Shown piece after piece: positions 32,556 through 41,415 of a DNA stretch of 64,000 nucleotides. The notes below the pieces were generated by a model that made no database searches, had not been told where the DNA came from, and was given only the letters and a program-made list of their open reading frames with translations. The position numbers were made by a program, and so were the translations under genes. Within the stretch, counting starts at the first letter, position 1, and each line of letters opens with the position of its first letter. The DNA is from UBA2334 sp049653005 (lineage in GTDB: Bacteria > Pseudomonadota > Gammaproteobacteria > Burkholderiales > Burkholderiaceae_C), in assembly GCA_049653005.1 (NCBI GenBank), contig JBASFL010000028.1, forward strand, positions 62,001 through 126,000. Reading direction: 5' to 3'.

Positions 32556-33455
32556 TCAGGCCAGCAAGCCAGTGACCTTCAGGGCGGCTTCCACCACAGG
32601 GGCGTTGGCGGCTTCCAGCTGTGTCATGGGCAGGCGCAGCGTGGGGCCACACAGGCCCATGCGTGCCATGGCCCATTTCACGGGGATGGGGTTGGCTTCC
32701 ACAAACAGGTGCTTGTGGATGGGCAGCAGTTGCAGCTGAATGGCCATGGCCTTGGCGGCATCGCCGGCCACCGCGGCCATGCACATGTCGTGCATCAAGC
32801 GGGGCGCGATGTTGGCCGACACGCTGATGTTGCCCTGGCCGCCACACAGCATCAGGGCCACGGCGGTGGCGTCGTCGCCCGAATAAATGGCGAAGCCTTT
32901 GGGTGCTTCTTTGATGAGCCACTGCGCACGCTCGATGTTGCCGGTGGCTTCCTTGATGCCGACGATGCCGGGCACCTGGGCCAGGCGCATCACGGTGGCG
33001 TGGGCCATGTCGGCCACGCTGCGGCCGGGCACGTTGTACAGCACCACGGGCAAGTCGCCAGTGGCTTCTGCAATGGCCTTGAAGTGTTGGTATTGGCCTT
33101 CTTGCGTGGGCTTGTTGTAGTAGGGCACCACCTGCAGCTGGCAGTCTGCGCCCACGCTGCGCGCGAACTTGGCCAGCTCAATGGCTTCGGCGGTGGAGTT
33201 GGCACCACACCCGGCCATGATGGGCACGCGTTTGTCGCCGTGGGTTTTGGCCTGTTCGACCGACACCCGGATGATTTCGCAGTGTTCTTCCACATTCACC
33301 GTGGGCGATTCGCCCGTGGTGCCGACCACCCCGATGCAATCGGTGCCTTCGGTGATGTGCCAGTCGATGAGTTTGCGCAGGGTGGGGTAGTCCACGCTGC
33401 CGTCTTCGTGCATGGGCGTGACCAATGCCACGATGCTGCCGGTAATGGGGTTCAT
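32556..33455 (-). CDS. dapA: 4-hydroxy-tetrahydrodipicolinate synthase
   Basis: 299-residue class I aldolase that condenses pyruvate with aspartate semialdehyde on the lysine/diaminopimelate route. The Schiff-base Lys168 is in GIKEATG, Tyr140 in VLYNVPGRS, and the Thr pair is in GTTGESPT. The start MNPITGSIVALVTPM fits the family, so the ATG at 33455 was chosen over 33485. bamC follows on the same strand. Confidence 0.96.
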   Translation of the reverse strand: MNPITGSIVALVTPMHEDGSVDYPTLRKLIDWHITEGTDCIGVVGTTGESPTVNVEEHCEIIRVSVEQAKTHGDKRVPIMAGCGANSTAEAIELAKFARSVGADCQLQVVPYYNKPTQEGQYQHFKAIAEATGDLPVVLYNVPGRSVADMAHATVMRLAQVPGIVGIKEATGNIERAQWLIKEAPKGFAIYSGDDATAVALMLCGGQGNISVSANIAPRLMHDMCMAAVAGDAAKAMAIQLQLLPIHKHLFVEANPIPVKWAMARMGLCGPTLRLPMTQLEAANAPVVEAALKVTGLLA

Positions 33456-33486
33456 AGGGGTGTGTGCCAACGCAAATCGGGCCATT

Positions 33487-34080
33487 CTAGCCAGCGCAAA
33501 GGGGCCTGGGTTGTGTCAAGTTGTGTCGGGCCGGTGGTGCGCTGGCGGGTGTGGTGTCGCGCACCGCCACGATGCGCTGCACAAAGCGGTCGGGGGTGGT
33601 GCAAAAACCGTCCTCAAACGCCACCACGCGCAGGCCCGCGCAGGCCGTCAGCAGCTCTCCGGGTTGCAGCAAAAAATCGGGGCGGCTGGGTTTGCCCACG
33701 GTGGCATTGCCGTGTGCAAAGGTTTCGTGGATGTACACGCCGCCCGGCGCAAGGGCCGCCAGCAGGCTGGGCCACAGCGGACGCCACAGGTAGTGGGTGG
33801 TGACGAGCGCGTCGAACGTTTGCCCACCCAGCGGCCAGGGCTGGTTTTCGATGTCGGCCAACAGCCACTGCGCAGCGGGCGTTGCGTCGGCGGGCCACAG
33901 GGCCTGGGCGGTGGCCAGGGCTTGCGCGTCGCGGTCCACCCCGGTGACGTGAAAGCCCTTTTGGGCCAACCAATGGCTGTGCCGGCCGCTGCCGCAGGCC
34001 ACGTCCAGCACATGGCCCTGGGGGCGAATCAGGTGCGCCCAGCGCGTGACCCATTCGGAAGGAGGGGAGGTGGCGTGCAT
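33487..34080 (-). CDS. class I SAM-dependent methyltransferase
   Basis: 197 residues. The SAM-binding motif is VLDVACGSGRHSHWLAQKGFHVTGVDRDAQAL, with the acidic loop at GVDRD and a later ALAPGGVYIHETF strand. It resembles TehB-like small methyltransferases of unknown substrate. It lies upstream of dapA with a 31-bp gap. A dispersed-repeat copy lies right before its start. Confidence 0.82.
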   Translation of the reverse strand: MHATSPPSEWVTRWAHLIRPQGHVLDVACGSGRHSHWLAQKGFHVTGVDRDAQALATAQALWPADATPAAQWLLADIENQPWPLGGQTFDALVTTHYLWRPLWPSLLAALAPGGVYIHETFAHGNATVGKPSRPDFLLQPGELLTACAGLRVVAFEDGFCTTPDRFVQRIVAVRDTTPASAPPARHNLTQPRPLCAG

Positions 34081-34083
34081 TTT

Positions 34084-34128
34084 CTTATAGCTGTAAACCC
34101 AATACCATCAAGCGCTGGGTGCCAAAAA
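34084..34128 (-). repeat. dispersed GCGCTTG repeat, copy 4 (reverse)
   Basis: Minus-strand reading: TTTTTGGCACCCAGCGCTTG then ATGGTATTGGGTTTACAGCT and ATAAG. It lies immediately upstream of the methyltransferase start. Confidence 0.75.
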
Positions 34129-34138
34129 GACTTAAAAA

Positions 34139-34303
34139 TCAGAAGCAAGCCCAGAGTTGATCGGCCAGGTTGACCAAAAAACCGGGGCGTTGGTACAGGG
34201 CAAACACACCCAGCGTGGAGGCCAGGGCCACCGCGCCCAGGCCCCAGCGCAGCCAGCGGGGCAGGGGGGCATCGGTTTTCAAGGGGGCGGGTGGGTTTGC
34301 CAT
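34139..34303 (-). CDS. small single-helix membrane protein
   Basis: 54 residues from the ATG at 34303. A short Pro-rich head is followed by one membrane segment (LRWGLGAVALASTLGVFALYQ) and a tail ending NLADQLWACF. It follows the MFS gene by 10 bp and may be translated from the same mRNA. Small proteins of this shape occur after transporter genes in Burkholderiales, but I know no function. Confidence 0.5.
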   Translation of the reverse strand: MANPPAPLKTDAPLPRWLRWGLGAVALASTLGVFALYQRPGFLVNLADQLWACF

Positions 34304-34313
34304 GCGGGTGGCC

Positions 34314-35546
34314 TCAGGCGGTGGCAGCGGCGGGGCGGCGGTCAATGGCCGTTTCCTTCACGGGCAAATTGATGAGTGCGGCGAACACGCCCAGCGCAAT
34401 GGATATTTGCCACACGATGTCGTAGCTGCCCGTGCGGTCGTACAACACGCCGCCCAGCCACACGCCCATGAAGCTGCCAATCTGGTGGCTGAAAAACACA
34501 AAGCCACCCAGCATGGAGAAATGCTGCACGCCAAAAATCTGCGCCACCACCGCGTTGGTGGGGGGCACGGTGGACAGCCACAGCACCCCCATCACGCTGG
34601 CAAACACATACACGCTGGCGGGGGTCAACGGCGCCAGCAAAAACACCGTGATGGCCACCGAGCGCAGCAAATAAATGCCCGCCAGGATCTTCTTTTTGGC
34701 CAGTTTCTGCCCCAGTGCACCCGCCGCGTAAGTGCCAAACACGTTGAACAGCCCGATCAGCGCCAGCGCGTAACTGGCCACCTGGGGTGACAAGCCGTGG
34801 TCTTTCAAATAGCTGGGCATGTGCACCCCGATGAACACCACCTGGAAGCCACACACAAAGTAGCCCGCCATCAGCAGCTGGAAGCTGGGGTACTTGAACG
34901 CCTCGCGCAGCGCCTGCCAAATGGTTTGTTCGCGCTTCACGCCACCGGGCGTCAGTGCGGCGGGTTCGCGCAGGCCCCAAGCCAATGGGGCTATCAACAG
35001 CACAGACGCCGCCAGGGCCAGCAGTGCGGATTGCCAACCCAAGCTGGCGATCAGCCAGCCCTCCACCGGCACCATCAGAAACTGGCCAAACGAGCCTGCG
35101 GCGGCGGCCACGCCCATGGCCCACGAGCGCCGTTCGGCCGAGATGTTGCGGCCAATCACGCCGTAGATCACCGCGTAGGTGGTGCCCGCCTGTGCGGCCC
35201 CGATCAACACCCCCGTGGTCAGCAAAAACACCATCGGTGTGGGCGCTAGCGCCATGCCCGTCAAGCCCAGCGCATACAGCACCGCCCCCCCCACCAGCAC
35301 ACGAAACGCCCCGAAACGGTCGGCCAGCATGCCCGCAAAAATGCCAAACACCCCCCACGAGAGGTTTTGAACCGCGAGCGCCAGCGAAAACGATTCGCGG
35401 CCCCACCCCTGGGTCTGGGTGATGGGCTGCAACCACAGGCCGAAGCCGTGGCGCACCCCCATCGACAAGGTGACGATGGCGGCCCCGCACAGCAGCAATT
35501 GCCACAAAGGGAGCAGGGGTCTGGTGTGGAGGGGCGCAGAAGTCAT
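34314..35546 (-). CDS. MFS transporter
   Basis: 410 residues and 12 predicted helices. The first half has MGVRHGFGLWLQPITQTQGWGRESFSLALAVQNLSWG and GMLADRFGAFRVLVGG (motif A-like). The second half begins after a cytoplasmic loop with KREQTIWQALREAFKYPSF. The N-terminal pattern is that of the oxalate/formate antiporter-related or monocarboxylate MFS group; the substrate is unknown. The ATG at 35546 is chosen. It is divergent from parE across 103 bp. Confidence 0.88.
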   Translation of the reverse strand: MTSAPLHTRPLLPLWQLLLCGAAIVTLSMGVRHGFGLWLQPITQTQGWGRESFSLALAVQNLSWGVFGIFAGMLADRFGAFRVLVGGAVLYALGLTGMALAPTPMVFLLTTGVLIGAAQAGTTYAVIYGVIGRNISAERRSWAMGVAAAAGSFGQFLMVPVEGWLIASLGWQSALLALAASVLLIAPLAWGLREPAALTPGGVKREQTIWQALREAFKYPSFQLLMAGYFVCGFQVVFIGVHMPSYLKDHGLSPQVASYALALIGLFNVFGTYAAGALGQKLAKKKILAGIYLLRSVAITVFLLAPLTPASVYVFASVMGVLWLSTVPPTNAVVAQIFGVQHFSMLGGFVFFSHQIGSFMGVWLGGVLYDRTGSYDIVWQISIALGVFAALINLPVKETAIDRRPAAATA

Positions 35547-35649
35547 GCCCGGAAATGTACAGAAAGGCCGGGGCCACACGCGTCACCTGTGTATTTGGGT
35601 ACTGGTATTTCATACAGTTTTGAAAAGGCCGACGCATACAATGCCGCGC

Positions 35650-37623
35650 ATGGCAACGCAAGCAACCGTCCCCGAGTACTCCGAACAGTCCATCCGTGTG
35701 CTGAAGGGCCTGGAGCCCGTGAAGCAGCGCCCGGGCATGTACACCCGCACCGACAACCCCCTGCACGTCATCCAAGAGGTGCTGGACAACGCCGCCGACG
35801 AGGCGCTGGCGGGTTTTGGCAAAAAGATCAAAGTCACCCTGCACGCCGATGGCTCGGTGGGCATTGAAGACGATGGCCGGGGTATTCCCTTTGGCATGCA
35901 CCCCGAAGAAAAAGCACCGGTCATCGAGCTGGTGTTCACCCGCCTGCACGCGGGCGGCAAGTTCGACAAGGGCAAGGGCGGGGCCTACAGCTTTTCGGGC
36001 GGGTTGCACGGTGTGGGTGTGAGCGTGACCAACGCACTGGCCACCCGCATGGAAGTCACCAGCCACCGCGAAGGCCAGGTGGCCTGCCTGGTGTTTGCGG
36101 CGGGTGACGTGGTGGAGCCGCTGACCGTGGTACCCAAAGGCGAGGGTGACCGCAAGCAAGGCACCACCGTGCGCGTGTGGCCCGACGCCACCTACTTTGA
36201 AACGGCCCAGCTGCCCCTGACCGAACTCACCCACCTGCTGCGCAGCAAAGCCGTGCTCATGCCCGGCGTGAGCGTGACGCTGGTGAACGAAAAGACGAAA
36301 GAGACCCAGACCTGGCAATACAAGGGCGGCCTGCGCGACTACTTGCAGCAAACCCTGCACGGCGAACCCGTCATTCCGTTGTTTGAGGGCGAAGGCGCTG
36401 CCGACAGCGGGCACGACAGTTTTGCCGAGGGTGAAGGCGCTGGCTGGTGCGTGGCCTTCACCGAAGACGGCGCGCCGGTGCGCGAGAGCTACGTCAACCT
36501 CATTCCCACCCCAGCGGGCGGCACGCACGAAAGCGGCTTGCGCGACGGGCTGTTCCAGGCCGTCAAAGGCTTCATTGAGCTGCACGCACTCGCCCCCAAG
36601 GGCGTGAAGCTGTTGCCGGAAGATGTGTTTGCCCGTGCCAGCTATGTGCTGAGCGCCAAGGTGCTCGACCCGCAGTTCCAGGGCCAGATCAAAGAGCGGC
36701 TGAACTCGCGCGATGCCGTGCGGCTGGTGTCCAGCTTCGTCAAACCCACGCTGGAGTTGTGGCTCAACCAGCACGTGGAATACGGCAAGAAGCTGGCCGA
36801 ACTGGCCATCAAAGCCGCCCAAACCCGCCAGAAGGCCGGGCAGAAGGTGGAAAAACGCAAGGGCTCGGGCGTGGCCGTGTTGCCCGGCAAACTGACCGAC
36901 TGCGAAAGCCGTGACCTTGCGCACAACGAGGTGTTTTTGGTGGAGGGCGACTCGGCCGGGGGCAGCGCCAAAATGGGTCGCAACAAAGAAAACCAGGCCG
37001 TGTTGCCCCTGCGCGGCAAGGTGCTGAACACCTGGGAAGTGGACCGCGACCGCCTGTTTGCCAACACCGAAATCCACGACATTTCGGTGGCCATTGGCGT
37101 AGACCCCCACGGCCCCAACGACCAGCCCGACATGGGCGGCCTGCGCTACGGCAAGGTGTGCATCCTGTCCGACGCCGATGTGGACGGCTCCCACATCCAG
37201 GTGCTGCTGCTGACCCTGTTCTTCCGTCACTTCCCCAAGCTGATTGAAACCGGCCACGTGTTTGTGGCCCGCCCGCCGCTTTACCGCATCGACGCGCCCG
37301 CCCGTGGAAAAAAGCCCGCCACCAAGGCCTATGCGCTGGACGAAGGCGAGCTGAACGCCACACTCGACAAACTGCGCAAAGAAGGCGTGAAAGAAGGCGG
37401 CTGGACCATCAGCCGCTTCAAGGGCCTGGGTGAAATGAACGCCGAGCAACTGTGGGACACCACCCTGAACCCCGACACCCGCCGCCTGCTGCCCGTGCAG
37501 CTGGGGCCGTTCGACTTTGCCGCCACCGAAGGCCACATCACCAAACTCATGGGCAAAGGCGAAGCCGCTGCCCGCCGCGAACTGATGGAGCTGCGCGGCG
37601 ATTCCGTTGAGGTGGACGTGTGA
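35650..37623 (+). CDS. parE: DNA topoisomerase IV subunit B
   Basis: 657-residue ATPase subunit that, with ParC, decatenates daughter chromosomes. The GHKL ATPase motifs are EVLDNAADEALAG, GIEDDGRGIPFGMH and GGLHGVGVSVTNAL. The Toprim domain has EVFLVEGDSAGGSAKMGRN and ILSDADVDGSHIQ, and the C-terminus has RFKGLGEMNAEQLWDTT. The ATG at 35650 is preferred to one at 35641, three codons upstream. Its stop overlaps the GTG of a lytic transglycosylase gene that lies between parE and parC. Confidence 0.96.
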   Translation: MATQATVPEYSEQSIRVLKGLEPVKQRPGMYTRTDNPLHVIQEVLDNAADEALAGFGKKIKVTLHADGSVGIEDDGRGIPFGMHPEEKAPVIELVFTRLHAGGKFDKGKGGAYSFSGGLHGVGVSVTNALATRMEVTSHREGQVACLVFAAGDVVEPLTVVPKGEGDRKQGTTVRVWPDATYFETAQLPLTELTHLLRSKAVLMPGVSVTLVNEKTKETQTWQYKGGLRDYLQQTLHGEPVIPLFEGEGAADSGHDSFAEGEGAGWCVAFTEDGAPVRESYVNLIPTPAGGTHESGLRDGLFQAVKGFIELHALAPKGVKLLPEDVFARASYVLSAKVLDPQFQGQIKERLNSRDAVRLVSSFVKPTLELWLNQHVEYGKKLAELAIKAAQTRQKAGQKVEKRKGSGVAVLPGKLTDCESRDLAHNEVFLVEGDSAGGSAKMGRNKENQAVLPLRGKVLNTWEVDRDRLFANTEIHDISVAIGVDPHGPNDQPDMGGLRYGKVCILSDADVDGSHIQVLLLTLFFRHFPKLIETGHVFVARPPLYRIDAPARGKKPATKAYALDEGELNATLDKLRKEGVKEGGWTISRFKGLGEMNAEQLWDTTLNPDTRRLLPVQLGPFDFAATEGHITKLMGKGEAAARRELMELRGDSVEVDV

Positions 37624-38450
37624 CTCTGTGCCGGTGGCCGCTTCTGCGATGGCTGCCACTGCCACCCCTGTGGCGCACAGCGGGTGTGTTGGGCTGGTCT
37701 GCTTTGTGGTGGGCTTGCACTGTGCTGTGTGGCCCCGCCCTGGCCCAGGTCTGGGGCTACGTGGACGAGCGCGGGGTGGGGCACTTTGCCGCTGAAAAAC
37801 TGGATGCGCGCTACGAGCTGTTTTATTTGGGTGAACGCCAAGCCACGTCGCGCCGCCGACTGCCCACCGACGCGGCCCTGCTGCCCAGGCTGGACCAGTC
37901 CGGTTGGGAAACCCCGGCCCTGATGGGCACGGCCCCGCCCGACACCGGCGCGGCGGTGACACACCCCAAAGTGCTGGCGTTTTTCGACGTGTCACCCGCG
38001 TACAAAGCCGTGCGCCACCACATCCGCGAGGCCTCCCATGCGCACGGGCTGCCCCCCGAGCTGCTGCAAGCCGTGATTGCCGCCGAGTCGGGTTTTGATG
38101 CCCTGGCCGTCAGCCCCAAAGGGGCCCTGGGCTTGATGCAAATTTTGCCCAGCACCGCACAAGAGCACGGCGTGCGCGACACGCTCGACCGACCCGCCGC
38201 CCAGCAATTGCTGGACCCGCGCACCAACATCCACACCGGCGCGCGCCTGCTGGCCCGTTTGCAGGCCCAATTTCCCGGTCGTCTTGACCTGGTGGTGGCC
38301 GCTTACAACGCCGGGGCGGGTGCGGTGCGCCGCGCCGGCCGCCAGGTGCCCAACATCCCCGAAACCCGCCGCTACGTGCAAACCGTGCTGGGGCTTTACG
38401 AATCGCTGCTGCCCCCGAAGGCGCTTCAAAAAACACGCACCGTGTTCTGA
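37620..38450 (+). CDS. lytic transglycosylase (SLT domain)
   Basis: 276 residues from a GTG overlapping the parE stop by 4 bp (GTGA). A signal-like hydrophobic N-terminus (ending GPALAQ) leads to a small DUF4124-like segment (VWGYVDERGVGHFAAEKLDARYELFY). The SLT catalytic domain has Glu156 in AAESGFDALAVSPKGALGLMQI and VVAAYNAGAGAV. It cleaves peptidoglycan glycan strands in the periplasm. The parE-SLT-parC order links cell-wall cleavage with chromosome decatenation on one transcript. Confidence 0.92.
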   Translation: MTLCRWPLLRWLPLPPLWRTAGVLGWSALWWACTVLCGPALAQVWGYVDERGVGHFAAEKLDARYELFYLGERQATSRRRLPTDAALLPRLDQSGWETPALMGTAPPDTGAAVTHPKVLAFFDVSPAYKAVRHHIREASHAHGLPPELLQAVIAAESGFDALAVSPKGALGLMQILPSTAQEHGVRDTLDRPAAQQLLDPRTNIHTGARLLARLQAQFPGRLDLVVAAYNAGAGAVRRAGRQVPNIPETRRYVQTVLGLYESLLPPKALQKTRTVF

Positions 38451-38456
38451 ACACCC

Positions 38457-40865
38457 ATGAACGACACCCCCCTGATTGACCCGAACGACGCTGCCGAACC
38501 CGAGTTGCCCGGGCTTCTTGCCCCCCCACCGCCACCCGCTGCGCCGCCACAGCCCGAGCTGCAACCCGGCGACGACGACAGCCTGGCCAGCTACGCACAG
38601 CGTGCCTACCTGGAATACGCGCTGAGCGTGGTCAAAGGCCGGGCCTTGCCCGACGTGTGCGACGGCCAAAAACCCGTGCAGCGCCGCATTCTGTACAGCA
38701 TGGCCCGCATGGGCCTGGGCTTTGGCGGGGCGAACGGCAACAGCGGTGCCAAACCCGTGAAGTGCGCCCGCGTGGTGGGCGACGTGTTGGGCCGGTTTCA
38801 CCCCCACGGCGACCAGGCCGCCTACGACGCCTTGGTGCGCATGGCGCAAGACTTTGCCCAGCGCTACCCGCTGATCGACGGGCAGGGCAACTTCGGCAGC
38901 CGCGACGGCGACGGCGCCGCCGCCATGCGCTACACCGAAGCCCGGTTGGCCAAAATCACCACCTTGCTGCTCGACGAGGTGGACGAAGGCACGGTGGACT
39001 TTGTGCCCAACTACGACGGCTCCACCGAAGAGCCCCGCCAGCTGCCCGCGCGCCTGCCGTTTGCGCTGCTCAACGGGGCCAGCGGCATTGCCGTGGGCCT
39101 GGCCACCGAAATTCCCAGCCACAACCTGCGCGAAGTGGCCGATGCCTGTGTGGCCCTCATCAAAAACCCGGCGCTGACCGCTGACGAGTTGCTGGCCATC
39201 CTGCCCGGCCCCGATTACCCCGGCGGTGGCCAGATCATCAGCAGCGCCACCGACATTGCCGACGCTTACCGCACCGGCCGTGGCAGCCTGAAGGTGCGTG
39301 CCCGCTGGAAAATCGAAGATTTGGCCCGTGGCCAGTGGCAACTGGTGGTGACCGAACTGCCCCCCGGCGTGAGCACCCAGCGCGTGCTGGAAGAGCTGGA
39401 AGAGCTGACCAACCCCAAAGTCAAGGCGGGCAAAAAGGCGCTGACGCAGGAACAAACGCAACTCAAGGCCAGCATCCTGGCGGTGCTGGACGTGGTGCGC
39501 GACGAGTCCAGCAAAGACGCCCCGGTGCGCCTGGTGCTGGAGCCCAAAAGCAGCCGCACCGAGCAGCAAGAACTCATCACCAGCCTGCTGGCCCACACCA
39601 GCCTGGAAACCACCGCACCCATCAACCTGACGATGGTGGGCTTGGACGGGCGGCCCACGCAAAAGTCGTTGCGGCAGATGCTGACCGAGTGGATTGACTT
39701 CCGCCAGGGCACCATCACCCGCCGCTCGCAACACCGGCTGACCAAGGTGCTGGACCGCATCCACATTTTGGAAGGGCGGCAGACGGTTCTGCTGAACATC
39801 GACGAAGTCATTGCCATCATCCGCCAGAGCGACGAGCCCAAGGCCGCGTTGATCGCCCGTTTCAACCTGTCAGACCGGCAGGCCGAAGACATTCTGGAAA
39901 TCCGGCTGCGCCAGCTGGCCCGGCTGGAGGCCATCAAGATCGAACAAGAGCTGGCCAACCTGCGCGAAGAGCAGGCCAAGCTGGAAGACATTCTGGGCAA
40001 CCCGGGCAGTTTGCGGCGGCTGATGGTGCGCGAGATCGAGGCCGATGCCAAAGCGTTTGCCGATGCACGCCGCACGCTGATCCAGGCCGAGAAAAAGGCC
40101 GTGGTCGAAATTCGCGTGGTGGACGAACCGGTGACGGTGGTGGTGTCGGCCAAGGGTTGGGTGCGGGCCCGCACGGGCCACGGCCACGAGGCGGGCAGTT
40201 TTGCGTTCAAGGCCGGAGATGGGCTGTACGGCACCTTTGAATGCCGCACGGTGGACACGCTGGTGGTGCTGGGCAGCAATGGCCGCGTGTACAGCGTGCC
40301 GGTGGCCAGCTTGCCCGGTGCGCGGGGCGATGGCCAGCCCATCACCACCCTGATCGACCTGGAGGCGGGCACGCAGCCGCTGCACTACTTTGCAGGGGCC
40401 TTGCAGGCCACGCTGCTGTTGGCGAGTTCGGGCGGCTATGGCTTTTGGGCGACGGTGGAAAACATGCTGTCACGCAACAAAAGCGGCAAGGCGTTCCTCA
40501 ACCTGGGCGAGGGGGAAACCGTGTGTGCACCGTCTGTGGTGCAAAACACCGGCCTGGAGCCCGCCACACACGTGTGTTGCGCGTCCACGGGCGGGCGCAT
40601 CCTCACGTTTGAATTCAGCGAATTGCGCCAAAGCCCCAAGGGGGGGCGCGGGTTGATGCTGCTGTCGCTGGAAGACAAAGACAGCCTGGCCGGCGCGGCG
40701 GCCTACACGCGCAGTGTGCGAATCGAAGGGCTGGGCCGGGGCGGCAAGGAGCGCGATGAAACGCTGGAAATCCGCAGCCTGAACAACGCCCGCGCGTTGC
40801 GTGGGCGCAAGGGCAAGGACGCCAGCTTCGGCTTCAAGCCGAGCAAGGTGACCCGCGTCGCTTGA
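38457..40865 (+). CDS. parC: DNA topoisomerase IV subunit A
   Basis: 802-residue DNA-cutting subunit. A Pro-rich head (about 45 residues) precedes the start of the core DSLASYAQRAYLEYALSVVKGRALPDVCDG. The catalytic Tyr lies in AAAMRYTEARL. The quinolone-binding helix reads GRFHPHGDQAAYDALVRMAQ, with Gln at the position of E. coli ParC Ser80 and Asp at Glu84. The C-terminal beta-pinwheel has GWVRARTGHGHE and repeated blades. It starts 6 bp after the lytic transglycosylase stop. Confidence 0.96.
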   Translation: MNDTPLIDPNDAAEPELPGLLAPPPPPAAPPQPELQPGDDDSLASYAQRAYLEYALSVVKGRALPDVCDGQKPVQRRILYSMARMGLGFGGANGNSGAKPVKCARVVGDVLGRFHPHGDQAAYDALVRMAQDFAQRYPLIDGQGNFGSRDGDGAAAMRYTEARLAKITTLLLDEVDEGTVDFVPNYDGSTEEPRQLPARLPFALLNGASGIAVGLATEIPSHNLREVADACVALIKNPALTADELLAILPGPDYPGGGQIISSATDIADAYRTGRGSLKVRARWKIEDLARGQWQLVVTELPPGVSTQRVLEELEELTNPKVKAGKKALTQEQTQLKASILAVLDVVRDESSKDAPVRLVLEPKSSRTEQQELITSLLAHTSLETTAPINLTMVGLDGRPTQKSLRQMLTEWIDFRQGTITRRSQHRLTKVLDRIHILEGRQTVLLNIDEVIAIIRQSDEPKAALIARFNLSDRQAEDILEIRLRQLARLEAIKIEQELANLREEQAKLEDILGNPGSLRRLMVREIEADAKAFADARRTLIQAEKKAVVEIRVVDEPVTVVVSAKGWVRARTGHGHEAGSFAFKAGDGLYGTFECRTVDTLVVLGSNGRVYSVPVASLPGARGDGQPITTLIDLEAGTQPLHYFAGALQATLLLASSGGYGFWATVENMLSRNKSGKAFLNLGEGETVCAPSVVQNTGLEPATHVCCASTGGRILTFEFSELRQSPKGGRGLMLLSLEDKDSLAGAAAYTRSVRIEGLGRGGKERDETLEIRSLNNARALRGRKGKDASFGFKPSKVTRVA

Positions 40866-40867
40866 GT

Positions 40868-41338
40868 TCAGGCCAGCTCGGCAATCAGCTCAATCTCCAC
40901 ACACGCACCCAGCGGCAACTGGGCCACGCCGAAGGCGCTGCGGGCGTGTGCGCCCACTTCTGCGCCGAACACCTGGCCCAGCAACTCGCTGCAACCGTTG
41001 GTGACCAGGTGTTGCTCGGTGTAGTCGGCGGTGGAGTTGACCAGGCTCATCACCTTCACGATGCGTTTCACGCCGTTCAGGTCGGTGCCCGCTGCGGCGC
41101 AGGCGGCGGCCAGTGTGCCCATCAGGTCGATGGCCACGGCGCGGGCGGCCGCTTTGGCTTCGTCGGTGGTCATGTTGCGGCCCAGTTGGCCCACCCAGGG
41201 TTTGCCGTCTTGCTTGGCGATGTGGCCGCTCAGAAACACCAGCTTGCCGGTTTGCACAAAGGGCACATAGGCGCCGGCGGGAATGGCCACCGGGGGCAGG
41301 GTGATGGACAGGGCTTGGAGTTGTTGCAGTGCGTTCAT
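40868..41338 (-). CDS. RidA-family protein
   Basis: 156 residues, a YjgF/YER057c/UK114 homotrimer-forming protein. The conserved Arg that binds the imine carboxylate in deaminating members is in ARSAFGVAQLPLGACVEIELIAE. The N-terminal half has VQTGKLVFLSGHIA. The length and the MTTDEAKAAARAVAIDLMGTLAAA segment match the longer RidA subfamily. A role in enamine/imine detoxification is possible but unproven. It is convergent with parC with a 2-bp gap. Confidence 0.88.
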   Translation of the reverse strand: MNALQQLQALSITLPPVAIPAGAYVPFVQTGKLVFLSGHIAKQDGKPWVGQLGRNMTTDEAKAAARAVAIDLMGTLAAACAAAGTDLNGVKRIVKVMSLVNSTADYTEQHLVTNGCSELLGQVFGAEVGAHARSAFGVAQLPLGACVEIELIAELA

Positions 41339-41371
41339 GGTGTTGTGGTTCTTAAAAAAACAAGTAAAAAG

Positions 41372-41408
41372 TGCCTCTGGCGCTTAATGGTATTCAATTG
41401 TTTGCTAC
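41372..41408 (+). repeat. dispersed GCGCTTG repeat, copy 5
   Basis: TGCCTCTGGCGCTTAATGGT followed by ATTCAATTGTTTGCTAC, between the RidA gene and the GGDEF-EAL gene. Almost identical to copy 2. Confidence 0.75.
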
Positions 41409-41415
41409 CAACCTG

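Noticed and set aside
33505..33530. TTGTGTC-AAG-TTGTGTC direct repeat resembling a Pho box
   Set aside because: The spacing is 10 bp, not 11, the spacer is 3 bp, and it lies in the 3' end of the methyltransferase gene with no downstream target.
34342..37995. Minus-strand open frame of 1217 codons across the MFS gene and parE
   Set aside because: Shadow frame covering two confidently identified genes; the translation looks like reverse-complement coding noise.
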